Source: Spirochaetales bacterium (GTDB lineage Bacteria > Spirochaetota > Spirochaetia > SZUA-6 > DRHE01). From it: a DNA stretch of 12,821 nucleotides. The first letter of the stretch is position 1. The number at the start of each line of letters is the position of its first letter. Positions 12,800 to 12,821 of the stretch are shown one piece after another. The translations under genes and the position numbers were made by a program. A model generated the notes under the pieces. It did no database searches, was not told the DNA's origin, and saw nothing but the letters and a program-made list of their open reading frames with translations. The stretch is taken from contig JAFGFV010000210.1 of assembly GCA_016930895.1 (NCBI GenBank), forward strand, positions 1 through 12,821, written 5' to 3'.

Positions 12800-12821
12800 A
12801 TGAAGAGTTCGAGGGGAGCGC
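12800..12821 (+). CDS. Start of a further gene, truncated by the window end
   Basis: ATG at 12800 follows a perfect AGGAGG (12789-12794) at five-base spacing, 62 bases after the UroD-like stop. Only MKSSRGA can be read. The basic start would be compatible with a signal peptide of a solute-binding protein, a common neighbour of such loci, but seven residues do not establish that. It is probably in the same operon as the UroD-like gene. Confidence 0.65.

Noticed and set aside
1..12821. Search by eye for CRISPR arrays, tRNA/rRNA genes, insertion sequences and attachment sites
   Set aside because: No repeat-spacer array, cloverleaf, transposase motif or terminal inverted repeat was seen; a covariance-model or HMM scan could still reveal a small RNA.

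Overview
The window is very GC-rich (roughly 70% by eye). It has sigma70-like promoter hexamers, strong Shine-Dalgarno sequences and tightly packed operons, so it is bacterial chromosome. The gene mix fits a GC-rich proteobacterium or a metabolically similar group, but the sequence does not fix the taxon. I see no tRNA, rRNA, CRISPR array, insertion sequence or phage gene. In such GC-rich DNA many long antisense and out-of-frame ORFs are shadows; I omit them.

Left half (1-6174, all + strand). A flavin reductase-like FMN protein (152-685) overlaps a threonine synthase-type PLP enzyme (682-2004) through a GTGA start/stop junction. A promoter in the 3' end of that gene leads to glycogen phosphorylase GlgP (start best placed at 2063, end 4609). 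A small four-helix membrane protein of unknown function (4631-5029) and a fusion of a cyclic-nucleotide-binding domain with an HD-GYP phosphodiesterase domain (5059-6174) follow closely and probably share the transcript.

Middle (6119-8490, - strand). A DHH-family phosphoesterase (start 7297) converges on the HD-GYP gene with a 56-bp tail-to-tail overlap. Upstream of it lies a DUF4432 / aldose-1-epimerase-like protein (start 8490).

Right half (8491-12821). The DUF4432 gene is divergent from an unusual 489-residue fold-type II PLP enzyme with a TrpB-like TGAHK lysine motif (8679-10148). That gene converges on a LacI-family repressor gene (- strand, start 11184). The repressor gene is divergent from a UroD/MtaA-family protein with a His-X-Cys...Cys metal-site pattern (start best placed at 11517, end 12737). 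A further gene with a perfect Shine-Dalgarno begins at 12800 and runs off the window. The repressor, the sugar-mutarotase-like protein, the orphan PLP enzyme, the UroD-like protein and the truncated gene look like a catabolic locus for an unidentified substrate. The promoters of the repressor, the PLP enzyme and the UroD-like gene share short AT-containing motifs at or near the -10/+1 region, which is the best hint of a local regulon. No known pathway matches the set, so the substrate is open.

In several cases promoter or Shine-Dalgarno positions contradict the longest-ORF start; I use the shorter starts and say why in each entry.
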